A DNA stretch of 16,842 nt from Chrysiogenia bacterium (lineage in GTDB: Bacteria > JAGRBM01). Positions 1 to 7,941 of the stretch are shown piece after piece (the stretch's first letter is position 1; every line of letters begins with the position of its first letter). The position numbers were made by a program, and so were the translations under genes. The stretch is from NCBI GenBank assembly GCA_020434085.1, contig JAGRBM010000025.1, forward strand, positions 1-16,842. The letters run 5' to 3'. A model generated the notes under the pieces. The model saw only the letters and a program-made list of their open reading frames with translations, was not told the origin of the DNA and did not search any database.

Positions 1-2
1 CC

Positions 3-449
3 TCGCTCCGCGGCGCTGCGCCGGTCGGCGATATGGGTGACGTTCTGGCGATGACGCCTGACGGCTCGACGCTCTACACCGTGCTTGCCTCGGATGAGAC
101 CGTGGACGCCGGCGGCGATCTGGCGATCATCAATCGCACGAACAATTCGGTCATCAGCACGATCCCGCTCGATGATTCGACGCTGTTCGATGATTCCGGC
201 GCGCCCATAGATTGCATTGGCGGCCAGATTGTTGCCGGCCTTTCCGCGCCCTGCGACCTGATCTCCATGACGGTGTCTTCGGATGGCAGGCTCTTCGCCC
301 TGCTGGATCAGGATGGCACCAGGCATTTGATCAACATCGATCCCGTCACGGGTGAGATGACGTGGCTGCGCTACCTCGATTCGAGCTATTACATCGGCTC
401 GATTGCCTGGGCGCCGCCGGCCTGCAATCTGTTCTATACGACCGATTGA
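3..449 (+). CDS. C-terminal part of a beta-propeller-like (YVTN/WD40-type) protein, 5' end outside window
   Basis: The frame is open from the first bases of the window, so the true start lies upstream; an internal ATG at 33 has no need to be the start. The visible 149 residues contain propeller-blade-like repeats: a segment with MTPDGSTLYTV followed by a strand ending in VISTIPL, a second with SSDGRLFALLD followed by INIDPVTGEMTWL, and a final partial blade (IGSIAWAPPACNLFYTTD) closing the protein. The pattern of a 'DG' turn, hydrophobic strand, then 'ID..TG' turn is typical of YVTN or WD40-like propellers, often secreted or surface proteins in this kind of bacterium. Three cysteines (DCIGG, PCDLI, PACNL) could form disulfides, consistent with export. 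The specific function cannot be read. A strong terminator follows 26 bases after the stop, so it ends its transcription unit. Confidence 0.7.
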   Translation, partial: SLRGAAPVGDMGDVLAMTPDGSTLYTVLASDETVDAGGDLAIINRTNNSVISTIPLDDSTLFDDSGAPIDCIGGQIVAGLSAPCDLISMTVSSDGRLFALLDQDGTRHLINIDPVTGEMTWLRYLDSSYYIGSIAWAPPACNLFYTTD

Positions 450-474
450 TGCCGGCATTGTGACGGTTGAAATG

Positions 475-508
475 GAGCCCCGCCGGAAACGGCGGGGCTC
501 TTCTCTTT
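475..508 (+). terminator. Rho-independent terminator with GAAA tetraloop
   Basis: An 11-bp perfect stem (475-485 pairing with 490-500, GAGCCCCGCCG / CGGCGGGGCTC) closes a GAAA loop and is followed by TTCTCTTT. It sits just after the stop of the propeller-like gene and before the membrane protein gene. Confidence 0.85.
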
Positions 509-548
509 GGAGCGTTGATCGCGCATCCTAGGGGCGGAGCACGAAGCG

Positions 549-1778
549 ATGGATTCTGAAAGCGAAACCGCGGCAACTGAAGCGGCGCCGGTGCCCGCGC
601 GGCGGGTGATGGAGATGATCGAACTCGCCCTCCATGCGAGCTTCACACGTTTCCCTGCCATCGCGGCGCTGGCCTTGCCGCTCTTTGTGCTGGTGTTCGT
701 CCCCTCGGCGCTTTCCAACTGGCTCGGCTATCGCGCGGCCGCCGAAGTGTTTTCCAATTTCGTCGGCTCCTTCTCCATGCAGAATTTCGATCCCAATGCG
801 TTGCGCTTTTACCTGGAGGGCAACGCGGCAGTGCCGGAGGTGCCGGGCAGTGCGTTGATGGACCTGCTCGGCCTGGTCTCCTGGATCGGTGGGCTGGCCT
901 TCGGGCCGTTGGTGCTGGGCGCGCTGGTGTTGCTCATTGTGGGACAGAGCCTGGACATTCGCATCGAAGCAATGCAGGCCTGGCGCGGCGCAGCCCGCCG
1001 TGCGAGCTCATTGATCTTCACTGAGCTGGTAAAAGCCATTCTGCTTGGATTGATCGCGCTGATTTCCGTGCTGGTCGCCATGGTTGTCCTGATTCTGGGC
1101 GGCTCCATCATTGACCTGGTGGTCGGGAGTCTCGACGCGCGAATTGCCGGTGCATTCGCGGTGTTCTTCTTCGTCTTTGTGGGCGGGGTGATCGCCCTTG
1201 GGCCCGTGGCGTACGCCTACCTGTTGTGGATCTACACCATTCCCGTGGTGCTGATGGAGGGTGCCGGTATTTCTCGCGCGTTCGAGCGCAGCGCCCGCAT
1301 GGTGCGTTACCGCCCGGCCGGGCAGAGGATATGGGAGACGCACCCGATGCGGCTGACCGGGTTGCTCACAGTGGCGGGGCTCACCCTGCTCGTAGCGAGC
1401 CTGCCTGCCTTCGGGCCGGTGCTGCTCTGGCTTGGAAAATCCTTCGGCCAGATTGCCAACGATCCCACAATCATTTTCAGCATGCCGACCAGTGTGTTTG
1501 TCTTTTCGGTGCTTCTGATGGCCCTGCCACAGGTTGTGCTGGCCGCGCTCTTCCAGGGATCAATCGGGCTCTATTACCTGGACGCGCGGGTGCGCGATGA
1601 GGACCAGACCCACGGCGGGGAGCTGGTGCGCGACTACCTGAGCGAGCTGGCGAGCGGCGGCATGCCCGAACCGGCTCTGCCGAGGGCCGCGCCTGCCCCG
1701 GCCGATGCTCCCCCCTCGCAGGCGCCGGCCTGGCATCCGGGTCGGAGCCTTCCCTCCAACTGGCCCGACGGCAGGTAG
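549..1778 (+). CDS. Polytopic membrane protein, GP-PDE membrane-domain/DUF7544-like topology
   Basis: This 409-residue protein is dominated by long hydrophobic segments at about residues 35-60, 102-137, 160-193, 198-235, 268-296 and 316-345, giving six or more membrane spans. After the fourth comes a segment of the type 'IYTIPVVLMEGAGISRAFERSARMVR', and the last span ends in GLYYLDARVRDED. Both resemble the conserved parts of the glycerophosphoryl-diester-phosphodiesterase membrane domain and DUF7544-like families, in which a '(P)xxxxEG..xxALxRS' turn and a terminal 'YYDLRxRxEG' are typical. No catalytic phosphodiesterase domain is present, so enzymatic activity should not be assumed. The C-terminal 50 residues are rich in Pro and Ala and probably disordered. 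The ATG at 549 has GGGGCGGAG upstream. Function unknown; family assignment is moderate. Confidence 0.8.
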   Translation: MDSESETAATEAAPVPARRVMEMIELALHASFTRFPAIAALALPLFVLVFVPSALSNWLGYRAAAEVFSNFVGSFSMQNFDPNALRFYLEGNAAVPEVPGSALMDLLGLVSWIGGLAFGPLVLGALVLLIVGQSLDIRIEAMQAWRGAARRASSLIFTELVKAILLGLIALISVLVAMVVLILGGSIIDLVVGSLDARIAGAFAVFFFVFVGGVIALGPVAYAYLLWIYTIPVVLMEGAGISRAFERSARMVRYRPAGQRIWETHPMRLTGLLTVAGLTLLVASLPAFGPVLLWLGKSFGQIANDPTIIFSMPTSVFVFSVLLMALPQVVLAALFQGSIGLYYLDARVRDEDQTHGGELVRDYLSELASGGMPEPALPRAAPAPADAPPSQAPAWHPGRSLPSNWPDGR

Positions 1779-1786
1779 AGCCGGTT

Positions 1787-1806
1787 TGCCCCCCGCGCCG
1801 GGGGCA
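1787..1806 (+). other. GC-rich hairpin between membrane-protein gene and Cys-rich gene
   Basis: A 7-bp stem TGCCCCC (1787-1793) / GGGGGCA (1800-1806) with a 6-base loop lies nine bases after the stop at 1778 and 16 bases before the next ATG. It lacks a T-tract, so it may be a weak terminator or a structure affecting initiation of the next gene. Confidence 0.4.
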
Positions 1807-1821
1807 TTCATACTCCCGGGG

Positions 1822-2127
1822 ATGAGCACGATGCTTCAAAAAGCCGTGATTCCACTTGCCCACTGCCCGGATTGCGGGGTGGAGACGATTCTCTACGGAT
1901 TCTGGGACGAGGCGCGCGGCTGTCTGCTGCGCCGCTGCACCGTCTGCGAGCGCGTGGTCGATTCCGGGGAGGGTGCCGAAATCGACTACCTCTCGGCCTG
2001 CGACTTCGACGGCACGCAGTTTGAAGTGACCGCCGCATTGCCGGTTGATGGCGGCTGTGGTGGCGGATGCTCCACCGGCGGGTGCGCCACCTGCGATCAG
2101 GTCGAGACCTGCGAGAAGGTGCATTGA
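1822..2127 (+). CDS. Small cysteine-rich putative metal-binding protein
   Basis: This 101-residue protein has 11 cysteines. Residues 15-42 look like a zinc ribbon: C15-x2-C18 and C39-x2-C42, with an extra C34. The middle holds C60. The C-terminus is a dense cluster C79-x3-C83-x4-C88-x2-C91-x5-C97, embedded in Gly and Thr and ending in His. No family was recognised. Binding of zinc through the N-terminal pairs and of another metal or an Fe-S centre by the C-terminal cluster is inference from spacing. There is no signal peptide, so it is probably cytoplasmic. The frame stays open upstream (ATG 1705), but that stretch overlaps the membrane-protein gene and has no family-like sequence, so ATG 1822 was chosen; ATG 1831 is also possible, with GGGATGAG as its ribosome site. 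Confidence 0.7.
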   Translation: MSTMLQKAVIPLAHCPDCGVETILYGFWDEARGCLLRRCTVCERVVDSGEGAEIDYLSACDFDGTQFEVTAALPVDGGCGGGCSTGGCATCDQVETCEKVH

Positions 2128-2211
2128 ACAAGCGCTCACTTTGCCTGCCCCCTGATCAGGCCCCGAATTCTCCTCTTTTTCGATGAATCGCTTGACGCCG
2201 CGCCGCGGCAA

Positions 2212-2242
2212 TTGTAATCGAGCGCCCGAATCGGGTTATACT
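2212..2242 (+). promoter_or_regulatory. Candidate sigma70 promoter and small palindrome upstream of the IclR gene
   Basis: A good -10 hexamer TATACT at 2237-2242 lies 19 bases after a weak -35 TTGTAA (2212-2217). Between them is CCCGA-A-TCGGG (2225-2235), a 5-bp inverted repeat abutting the -10. IclR regulators often bind their own promoter, so this could be an autoregulatory site, but the repeat is short. Confidence 0.45.
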
Positions 2243-2287
2243 AAGCCCATTACCGATGATTTGCCCTGACAGGCGATTTCGCACGAG

Positions 2288-3094
2288 GTGGCCGTGAAGC
2301 GCCAGAAGTCCGATTATACGATTCAGGCCGTTGCCCATGCACTGGACTTGCTCGAGCAGTTCCAGGGGGACGACGACGAGCTCGGCGTGACCGAACTCTC
2401 CAAACGCCTGGGTCTGCACAAGAACAACGTCTTTCGTTTGCTCGCCACGCTCGAAGCGCGCGGGTACATCGAACAGAACGGGGAGTCGGGCAACTATCGC
2501 CTGGGCCTCAAGGTGCTTGAACTCGGCCAGACCTTCATCAGCCAGGCCGGCATGCTGCGTCAGTCCGAGGCCCTGCTGCACGAACTGGTCGGCAAGGTGA
2601 ATGAAACCGCCTACGTTGCCGTCGTGCGCGACGGAATGGCCGTTTATCTCAACGGTGTCGAACCCAACCGCACGGTACGCGTGGTTTCGCGCGTTGGCCA
2701 TCGCCTGCCCATCTTCGGCACGGCGGTCGGAAAATCCCACGCTGCATTCTGGAGCGACGAAGAAATCCGCACCGCGCTCAAGCAGTACCCGCCGCGCGCG
2801 TTCACACCGAAGACCATCGTTGAACCCGACGCGATCATGGCCAAGCTTCAGGAGACGGCCCGCCAGGGCTGGGCAATCGATGACGAGGAATACGAACTCG
2901 GCGTTCGCTGCGTAGCGGCGCCGGTTTATGATTACACCAGACGCGTGCGCGGATCGGTGTCGGTTTCGGGGCCGGCCTCGCGCATGACGCCCGAGCGCAT
3001 CACCAAGGAAATCGTGCCGGCCATTCAGGAAGCGGCACTTCAGCTCTCACACCAGCTCGGGTACGAACCGGCGAAGTCCTCGGCGACTCGCTAG
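2288..3094 (+). CDS. IclR-family transcriptional regulator
   Basis: The 268-residue protein has the full IclR architecture. An N-terminal winged helix-turn-helix spans residues 12-75, with the recognition region LGVTELSKRLGLHKNNVFRLLATLEARGYIEQ and wing NGESGNYRLGLKVLELG. A C-terminal effector-binding domain spans about 90-255 and includes VSRVGHRLPIFGTAVGKS and GWAIDDEEYELGVRCVAAPVYD, which are typical. Members bind small metabolites (often aromatic or carboxylic acids) through this domain. The specific ligand and targets cannot be told here because no catabolic operon sits beside it. Length is normal. The start taken is GTG 2288; GTG 2294 is an alternative. A lipoprotein gene follows in the same direction 59 bases downstream, after a weak hairpin, so partial co-transcription is possible. 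Confidence 0.93.
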   Translation: MAVKRQKSDYTIQAVAHALDLLEQFQGDDDELGVTELSKRLGLHKNNVFRLLATLEARGYIEQNGESGNYRLGLKVLELGQTFISQAGMLRQSEALLHELVGKVNETAYVAVVRDGMAVYLNGVEPNRTVRVVSRVGHRLPIFGTAVGKSHAAFWSDEEIRTALKQYPPRAFTPKTIVEPDAIMAKLQETARQGWAIDDEEYELGVRCVAAPVYDYTRRVRGSVSVSGPASRMTPERITKEIVPAIQEAALQLSHQLGYEPAKSSATR

Positions 3095-3101
3095 ATCGGC
3101 G

Positions 3102-3122
3102 CGGCCCCGTAGAGGGGGGCCG
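3102..3122 (+). other. GC-rich hairpin after the IclR gene
   Basis: CGGCCCC (3102-3108) pairs with GGGGCCG (3116-3122) across a 7-base loop, eight bases after the IclR stop. No T-tract follows, so it would be at best a leaky terminator. Confidence 0.4.
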
Positions 3123-3153
3123 TCACACCATTGCCCGGCGGGGGTGGGCAGTT

Positions 3154-3891
3154 GTGAGGCGTTTCAGCAATTCAATTCATTTCGTATTGATGGCAAGCAC
3201 GCTCTGCGCGGCGCTGTTTCTTGGCGCGTGCGCAAAGGGCGCACCCGAGGCGGGAAGCGCCGACTGGAATCGCAGGCTCGAACGCGGCGATGTGATCATC
3301 GACGCGCGCGACATCCCGAGTACCGGCCTGAAGCTGGCGACGGTGACGGCAGTCGTCGACGCGCCGCCCCCGGTGGTCTGGGAAGTCTTTCAGGACGCCG
3401 GCGAATTCCGGAGATTCCTCTACCAGGTCAAGGACAGCGCCGAACTCGAACGCCGTGACGGAAACCGCTATTTCAGAATCTCCATTGAGCCCGACGCGCT
3501 GGCGCGCATGGTAACCGGCGACATCACATTTACGGCCGAAATCTCGGAAGTCGTGGATACGCAGGCTGGCGTATGGCGCGGTGACTTCACCGGGATCGAG
3601 GGCAATGTGGAGCGCGTCTACGGCGCGTGGCGGCTGGAGACCTACAGCAACAACCGCACGCTTGTTCAGTTCAGTACTTTCATCGACCTGGGTTACCCCG
3701 GAACCATCGACCTGACGGTGAACAGCTACACGGCCAACTTGCTGGGACACTGGGCCGACGATCTTCGTGATTACGTGCGTGACCGCGGCGTGCGGATGGA
3801 TCTGGAACAGCGGGCGGCCGCCCGTGCAGCGGGCAAATACGATCAGCCCGTTACGCCCATGGTCGAGGGTCTCGACGACCTCATGCGATAA
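3154..3891 (+). CDS. Lipoprotein with SRPBCC/START-like domain
   Basis: The protein has 245 residues. The N-terminus MRRFSNSIHFVLMASTLCAALFLGAC is a lipoprotein signal with Cys26 as lipidation site (lipobox LGAC). The mature part contains a SRPBCC/START-like pattern: TVTAVVDAPPPVVWEVFQDAGEFRRFL (about 60-90), where 'APxxxVWxVFxD...F..FL' is the classic first strand and helix. It ends with an amphipathic helical region, DLTVNSYTANLLGHWADDLRDYVRDRG (about 187-213), matching the long C-terminal helix of this fold. Such domains bind hydrophobic ligands in a cavity, so a periplasmic lipid- or sterol-like ligand role is plausible but inferred. The start is GTG 3154. The stop codon TAA overlaps the 5' edge of the terminator stem. 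Confidence 0.85.
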   Translation: MRRFSNSIHFVLMASTLCAALFLGACAKGAPEAGSADWNRRLERGDVIIDARDIPSTGLKLATVTAVVDAPPPVVWEVFQDAGEFRRFLYQVKDSAELERRDGNRYFRISIEPDALARMVTGDITFTAEISEVVDTQAGVWRGDFTGIEGNVERVYGAWRLETYSNNRTLVQFSTFIDLGYPGTIDLTVNSYTANLLGHWADDLRDYVRDRGVRMDLEQRAAARAAGKYDQPVTPMVEGLDDLMR

Positions 3892-3917
3892 CGCCCGGAT
3901 GGGCCCGGGCGTTTCTT
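3890..3917 (+). terminator. Rho-independent terminator between convergent genes
   Basis: A 9-bp perfect stem AACGCCCGG (3890-3898) / CCGGGCGTT (3905-3913) with loop ATGGGC is followed by TCTT in the plus direction. It begins inside the stop codon of the SRPBCC lipoprotein. It also lies downstream of the convergent J-domain gene, but without a T-tract on that strand. Confidence 0.75.
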
Positions 3918-3944
3918 CGATTCAGTTACAGAATTTGATGCGGG

Positions 3945-4523
3945 TCAGTCTTCGAACTGGGCCAGCAGTTCGGCCTGCTCTTCGGTGAGCTCGGCCTTCA
4001 TGTGGTCGCGGCGGAACTTGTAGTAGAACGCCTTCAGCTCGTCGTTCTCCGATTCCATGCTCATCGCGAGCTTTAAGTTCATGTCGGCGCTGGGGAAGTT
4101 CTTCTGATTGATGCTCGTGGCGGCCAGCTTGACGTAGCGCTTGCCGGGTTCGGTCTGTGCGACGTCCTCGTCCTTCTTGGCGCGGGCCTTGGCCTCTTCG
4201 GCGGACTTGTCGTAGCGCAGATTCTGCGCGCGATTGGGCCCCGTGACTCGCTTGATATAGAGCTTGCGCAGGTTCTCGTCGCGCAGGATGGAGTAGGCCT
4301 CCGAAATACGCTTGTAGACGTCCATGACCTGCCGGTACGTATCCTCGGGGACGCGGCGGTAGAAACGATCGGGGTGCCAGGTTTTCGACTGTTTGAAGAA
4401 GGCGCTTTTTACATCCGCGGCGTTGGCATCGTGCGGGACGCGGAGAACTTGGAAGTAATCCATCTGGTCGAGCATCATCGCCGCTTTGGCGATCTGGGCC
4501 AGTTGTTCCGGGGTGTAGGACAT
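3945..4523 (-). CDS. J-domain (DnaJ-like) co-chaperone, short form
   Basis: The protein has 192 residues. An N-terminal J domain spans about 20-88: MDYFQVLRVPHDANAADVKSAFFKQSKTWHPDRF, with the essential H50-P51-D52 tripeptide that stimulates Hsp70 ATPase, and the closing helix MDVYKRISEAYSILRDENLRKLYI. There is no Gly/Phe linker, no four-repeat zinc domain and no DnaJ C-terminal substrate domain, so it is not canonical DnaJ. Residues 105-192 are charged and helical and look TPR-like (AATSINQKNFPSADMNLKLAMSMESENDELKAFYYKFRR). The gene follows the Hsp70 gene by 36 bases on the same strand, with GAGAGA near its ATG, so the two are very likely co-transcribed. Its likely job is a dedicated partner of that short Hsp70; the client is unknown. 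Confidence 0.92.
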   Translation of the reverse strand: MSYTPEQLAQIAKAAMMLDQMDYFQVLRVPHDANAADVKSAFFKQSKTWHPDRFYRRVPEDTYRQVMDVYKRISEAYSILRDENLRKLYIKRVTGPNRAQNLRYDKSAEEAKARAKKDEDVAQTEPGKRYVKLAATSINQKNFPSADMNLKLAMSMESENDELKAFYYKFRRDHMKAELTEEQAELLAQFED

Positions 4524-4559
4524 TTACGAATCTCTCTGCGGTGTAATCTCTGTTGCTCG

Positions 4560-6119
4560 CTACGCCTGAATGTCCGGCGAGGATTCCTGCATTCGCTGAA
4601 TTTCTTCTTCCGAAAGCGCGCCGTAGGCCGTGATCGAAATCGACTGTTCCTGGCCCGTGTCCAGATCCTTGGCGGATACGTGGACAATGCCGTCGGTATC
4701 GATCTCGAACGAAACCTGAATCTGCGGCTCACCCTGCAGGGCGCGGCGAATGCCGGTCAGCGTGAACTCGCCGAGCATTTCGTTCTCTTCCTGCTTGGTC
4801 GACTCGCCCTGGAACACGCTGATGCGCACCGTGTCCTGGTTGTCGCGGGTCGTGGTGAAGGTGTGCATCTGTTCTGTCGGAATCGGGGTGTTCTTTTCGA
4901 TCAGGTGTTTGATCAGCCCGCCGACGGTGCCGATGCCCAACGAGAGCGGCGTGACGTCGAGCAGCAGTGAATCCTGCGTCGCGTTGGTGAGCGAGGCGCC
5001 CTGAATGGCCGCGCCGATGGCGACAACCTCATCGGGATCGACGCCGATGTGGGGAGTCTTGAAGAAATACTTCTCCACCGCGCTGCGGATGGCCGGCATA
5101 CGCGTCGAGCCACCGACCATGATGACGCTGTCGATGTCGTTGATTGTCAGGCGCGCATTCTGCAGTGCCTCGTCGCAGACGTGGAAGGAGCGCTGAACCA
5201 GGTCCAGGCACATCTGCTGGAAATTGTTGCGGGTGAGCGTCGTGTCCAGATGCAGCGGCCCGTTGGGCGTGAGCACGAAGTTGGGCACGTTGACCTTCAC
5301 TTCGGTGCGCTCGGACAGGGCCCACTTCACGCGCTCGGAAAGCGCCTTGAGTTTCTGCATCGTCTCGGGATCGCCGCTGACGTCGTACTTGTTGGACTTC
5401 TTGAACTCGTCGGCGAGGAACTGCAGGATGCGGTCGTCGAAGTCGTCGCCGCCCAGGTAGGTATCACCCGAGGTGCTGATCACTTCGAACACGTCGTTGC
5501 CGATCTCCAGCACGGAAACGTCGAAGGTGCCGCCGCCAAGATCGTAGATCACCACGCGCTGCTGCAGGCCCTTGCCGTATCCATAGGCCAGCGCCGCGGC
5601 GGTTGGTTCGTTGATGACGCGCAGAATGTCGAGACCCGCGATGCGCCCGGCGTCCTTGGTTGCCTGGCGCTGGCCGTCATTGAAGTAAGCCGGACAGGTA
5701 ATCACTGCCTGCGTGACTTCCTCGCCCATGGCCTCTTCGGCGATTTGCTTCATCTTTTTCAGCACCATTGCGCTGATCTCAGGAAGCGAATAATCGCGGT
5801 CGCGAATGTTGATGCGAACGTCGGAGTTCGGTCCTTCAACAATCTGGTAGGCGCAGACTTCCTTGGCCTTGCCGACTTCTTCACTGAAGATTTTACGGCC
5901 GATCAGGCGCTTGGCGGAGTAGACGGTGTTGCGCGGGTCGACAACGGTGCGCTTCTTGGCGTCCACGCCCACGATGGGATTCTGGCCCTCGGGAAAAGAA
6001 ACAACCGAGGGCTGCGTGTTGCGGCCTTCCGTGTCCTTGAGAACGACTGCCTTGCCGTCAATGACGCACGCAACGCAACTGTTCGAGGTTCCGAGGTCGA
6101 TTCCGACGACCTTGCCCAT
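4560..6119 (-). CDS. Hsp70/DnaK-family chaperone lacking the alpha-helical lid
   Basis: The protein has 519 residues, against about 640 for DnaK. The nucleotide-binding domain (about 1-380) is intact: phosphate-1 loop [10 protein letters not shown] (residues 5-14), phosphate-2 loop [11 protein letters not shown] (around 190-200), and adenosine motif [12 protein letters not shown]-type sequence near 335. The linker [14 protein letters not shown] lies near 380-390. The beta substrate-binding domain continues to about residue 500 ([17 protein letters not shown]), and the protein stops where the lid helices would start. The helical lid and the acidic tail are therefore absent, by design rather than frameshift, because sequence quality is uniform to the stop. 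A lidless Hsp70 should hold clients loosely and exchange fast. It is paired with a J-domain protein 36 bases downstream; no grpE is visible. GGAG lies eight bases before ATG 6119. Confidence 0.95.
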   Translation of the reverse strand: MGKVVGIDLGTSNSCVACVIDGKAVVLKDTEGRNTQPSVVSFPEGQNPIVGVDAKKRTVVDPRNTVYSAKRLIGRKIFSEEVGKAKEVCAYQIVEGPNSDVRINIRDRDYSLPEISAMVLKKMKQIAEEAMGEEVTQAVITCPAYFNDGQRQATKDAGRIAGLDILRVINEPTAAALAYGYGKGLQQRVVIYDLGGGTFDVSVLEIGNDVFEVISTSGDTYLGGDDFDDRILQFLADEFKKSNKYDVSGDPETMQKLKALSERVKWALSERTEVKVNVPNFVLTPNGPLHLDTTLTRNNFQQMCLDLVQRSFHVCDEALQNARLTINDIDSVIMVGGSTRMPAIRSAVEKYFFKTPHIGVDPDEVVAIGAAIQGASLTNATQDSLLLDVTPLSLGIGTVGGLIKHLIEKNTPIPTEQMHTFTTTRDNQDTVRISVFQGESTKQEENEMLGEFTLTGIRRALQGEPQIQVSFEIDTDGIVHVSAKDLDTGQEQSISITAYGALSEEEIQRMQESSPDIQA

Positions 6120-6213
6120 AGTCGAGTCTCCATCGAGGCAGGTGGCGCCGGTCTTCCGGAGCAGGAAACGGTCATCCTGAACGGGGCCGGCGGGTACCCT
6201 GTTGATGGCTGGT

Positions 6214-6242
6214 TATTTAGCGCAGGCCGGCGCCCGCATCAA
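6214..6242 (-). promoter_or_regulatory. Candidate sigma70 promoter for the hsp70/J-domain operon
   Basis: On the minus strand, TTGATG (6242-6237) and TAAATA (6219-6214) are separated by exactly 17 bases, about 95 bases before the Hsp70 ATG. No CIRCE element or sigma32-type -10 (CCCCATNT) was seen in this leader, so heat-shock control is not evident. Confidence 0.45.
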
Positions 6243-6253
6243 TCGTGCGGGCG
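6231..6253. other. 8-bp hairpin overlapping the hsp70 -35 region
   Basis: CGCCCGCA (6231-6238) and TGCGGGCG (6246-6253) form a perfect inverted repeat with a 7-base spacer. It overlaps the candidate -35 hexamer. It has no T-tract on either strand, so it may be a protein-binding site or the 3' hairpin of the upstream OmpA-type gene's transcript. Confidence 0.4.
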
Positions 6254-6297
6254 AAGGAAAAGGCCTTTGGGAACAGGAAGTTAGGCCTGTGCGATGG

Positions 6298-6319
6298 GTC
6301 ACGGGGAAAGCCGTGTGAC
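6298..6319 (-). other. Hairpin downstream of the OmpA-type lipoprotein gene
   Basis: GTCACGG (6298-6304) pairs with CCGTGTGAC (6311-6319), apart from two unpaired bases in the second arm. It begins ten bases past the stop of the minus-strand OmpA-type gene. No clear T-tract follows, so it is a possible weak terminator only. Confidence 0.35.
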
Positions 6320-6328
6320 GGCCCGCTC

Positions 6329-7888
6329 TCAGTTCTGTTCGAGAATCGTAAACTCGACCCGGCGGTTGCGCGCGCGGCCGGCTTCGGTGGAATTGTCGGC
6401 AATCGGAACTGCCTCGCCAAAGCCGATGGCGGTAAGCCGTCCGGCCTCCACGCCCGACTGGACCAGGAACTGTACGACGGCCTCCGCCCGCTTCTGGGAG
6501 AGGCGTTGATTGGTCTGGGCCCCGCCGCGGTCATCGGTGTGACCCTCGACCTGAACGAGCTTCACGTTGGGATTCTTCTTGATGATGTCGGCCACCTGCA
6601 GCAGGGCCGGGTAGCTCGACTCGGCCAGCCGGTCGCTGCCGGTGACAAAGTTGATCTGGTCCTGCAGGGCGATGCGGTCTTTCTCGAGCTGCGCGCCTTC
6701 GGGCTTTTCGGGCTGCACGGGATCGAGCGTCACTTCGACGAAGAAGTTCTGTCCCGACTCCAGGCGAACGGCCTTCTCCTTGGGCTTGAATCCATCGGCG
6801 GTGAAGATCGCGGTGTAGCTGCCGGGATTGATTTCCTTGCGGAACCGGCCGGTGTCGGCGTTCGTCTTGATGGGGCCGAATCCCGGGTCGGGATCGAAGC
6901 GCACAACTGCCGCAACCGGCAGGCCGCCGGCATCGAGCACGCGACCACCCACGATGGCCGGGCGCACGACTTCCTTTTTCTTCGCCATCGCGCGCGGAGT
7001 CATCGCAATGTCCTGCTCCAGGTTGCGATTGGAAATGACGTCGATGGTACCTTTGACGGCTTCATAGCCGTCGGCAATGACCGTGTACTCGACCGTGCCG
7101 GCCGGGATGGGCGGCGTGAGATAGGCGCCCGAATCGGGATTGACGTCCACCCGCATTTCTTCGGGTTCCTTGATGAGCATGGCGGCTTTTTGTACCGGCC
7201 CACCGGTCTGCGCGCTCTTCACGATGCCGTGGAAGCGCCCGTCCATGGGTTCGAGTTTCCCGCCGCAGGGCTCGCCGACGTTGATCTGGCGACCCTCCAT
7301 CTGACGGGCGAGCTGATCGACCATTTCGTTGAGCAATACCTGGCTGATGCGCGCGAGCGGGTCGCGGCGATCGGCAAAGACGGAGTAGGAACTGCGCGAG
7401 GCAGAAGAGGACCAGAGCATTTCGCCGGTCTCGACCGCAATGAGGCGCGCGTTCACGCCGACGGCAGGCTCATCACCCTTGAGGAGCTGGTCGGACTGCT
7501 CGGTTCCGGCCGTGTTGGGATACCAGTATTCGGAGACGCTGCCGTAGAAGACGCCGTCGACGTTGAGCTGCTCGCCGAGCTTGCGGGCAAAATCGGAGCT
7601 GATGCGGTTGGGAATGCGCAGGTTCACCTGACGGGCGGCCTGCTGCACCTCCATGCGGTCGATGACGCGGAACTGGCGCCGGGCGTAGAGCTCGGAGGCG
7701 AAGAAATCGGCAACGATCTCACCGGCGCGCGGGTAGGGCGTCAGGTTCTCGAAGGGCATCACCGCGACGCACTGAACCGGCTCCAGCAGGACCTTGGGCT
7801 TGATGGATTCGGTGTGGATCGATTTGCCGCACGCCGCGGTGAGCAGCGCCAGTGCGATCAGCAGTGTGTGTTTCAGATGTCGCGACAT
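6329..7888 (-). CDS. Large OmpA-family lipoprotein with CsgG/GNA1162-like N-terminal domain
   Basis: The protein has 519 residues from ATG 7888, chosen because MSRHLKHTLLIALALLTAAC is then a proper lipoprotein signal (Cys20). An upstream in-frame ATG at 7945 overlaps the previous stop as ATGA and would add 19 residues before the signal. Domains in order: a CsgG/GNA1162-like domain (about 38-205) with VAVMPFENLTPYPRAGEIVADFFASELY; two carboxypeptidase-regulatory-like beta-sandwich repeats (about 225-290 and 320-390), each ending 'PxGxxxYTxxxxADGxxxxK'; and a C-terminal OmpA peptidoglycan-binding domain (about 402-519) with VEGHTDDRGG and NRRVEF. Anchored in the outer membrane by lipid and to the wall by OmpA, it probably scaffolds an envelope complex. 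It follows a smaller paralogous lipoprotein gene. Confidence 0.9.
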   Translation of the reverse strand: MSRHLKHTLLIALALLTAACGKSIHTESIKPKVLLEPVQCVAVMPFENLTPYPRAGEIVADFFASELYARRQFRVIDRMEVQQAARQVNLRIPNRISSDFARKLGEQLNVDGVFYGSVSEYWYPNTAGTEQSDQLLKGDEPAVGVNARLIAVETGEMLWSSSASRSSYSVFADRRDPLARISQVLLNEMVDQLARQMEGRQINVGEPCGGKLEPMDGRFHGIVKSAQTGGPVQKAAMLIKEPEEMRVDVNPDSGAYLTPPIPAGTVEYTVIADGYEAVKGTIDVISNRNLEQDIAMTPRAMAKKKEVVRPAIVGGRVLDAGGLPVAAVVRFDPDPGFGPIKTNADTGRFRKEINPGSYTAIFTADGFKPKEKAVRLESGQNFFVEVTLDPVQPEKPEGAQLEKDRIALQDQINFVTGSDRLAESSYPALLQVADIIKKNPNVKLVQVEGHTDDRGGAQTNQRLSQKRAEAVVQFLVQSGVEAGRLTAIGFGEAVPIADNSTEAGRARNRRVEFTILEQN

Positions 7889-7941
7889 TTCTCGCGCAAA
7901 CTCCGTTCCTTTGTCCCGGCCCTCAATCTGACCTGCGCCGC

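Noticed and set aside
5049-6284. Plus-strand open frame of 411 codons opposite Hsp70
   Set aside because: Shadow of the Hsp70 gene, which has intact ATPase motifs on the minus strand.
6120-6328. CIRCE element or heat-shock sigma promoter before Hsp70
   Set aside because: No TTAGCACTC/GAGTGCTAA pair and no CCCCATNT-type -10 was found; only an ordinary promoter candidate.
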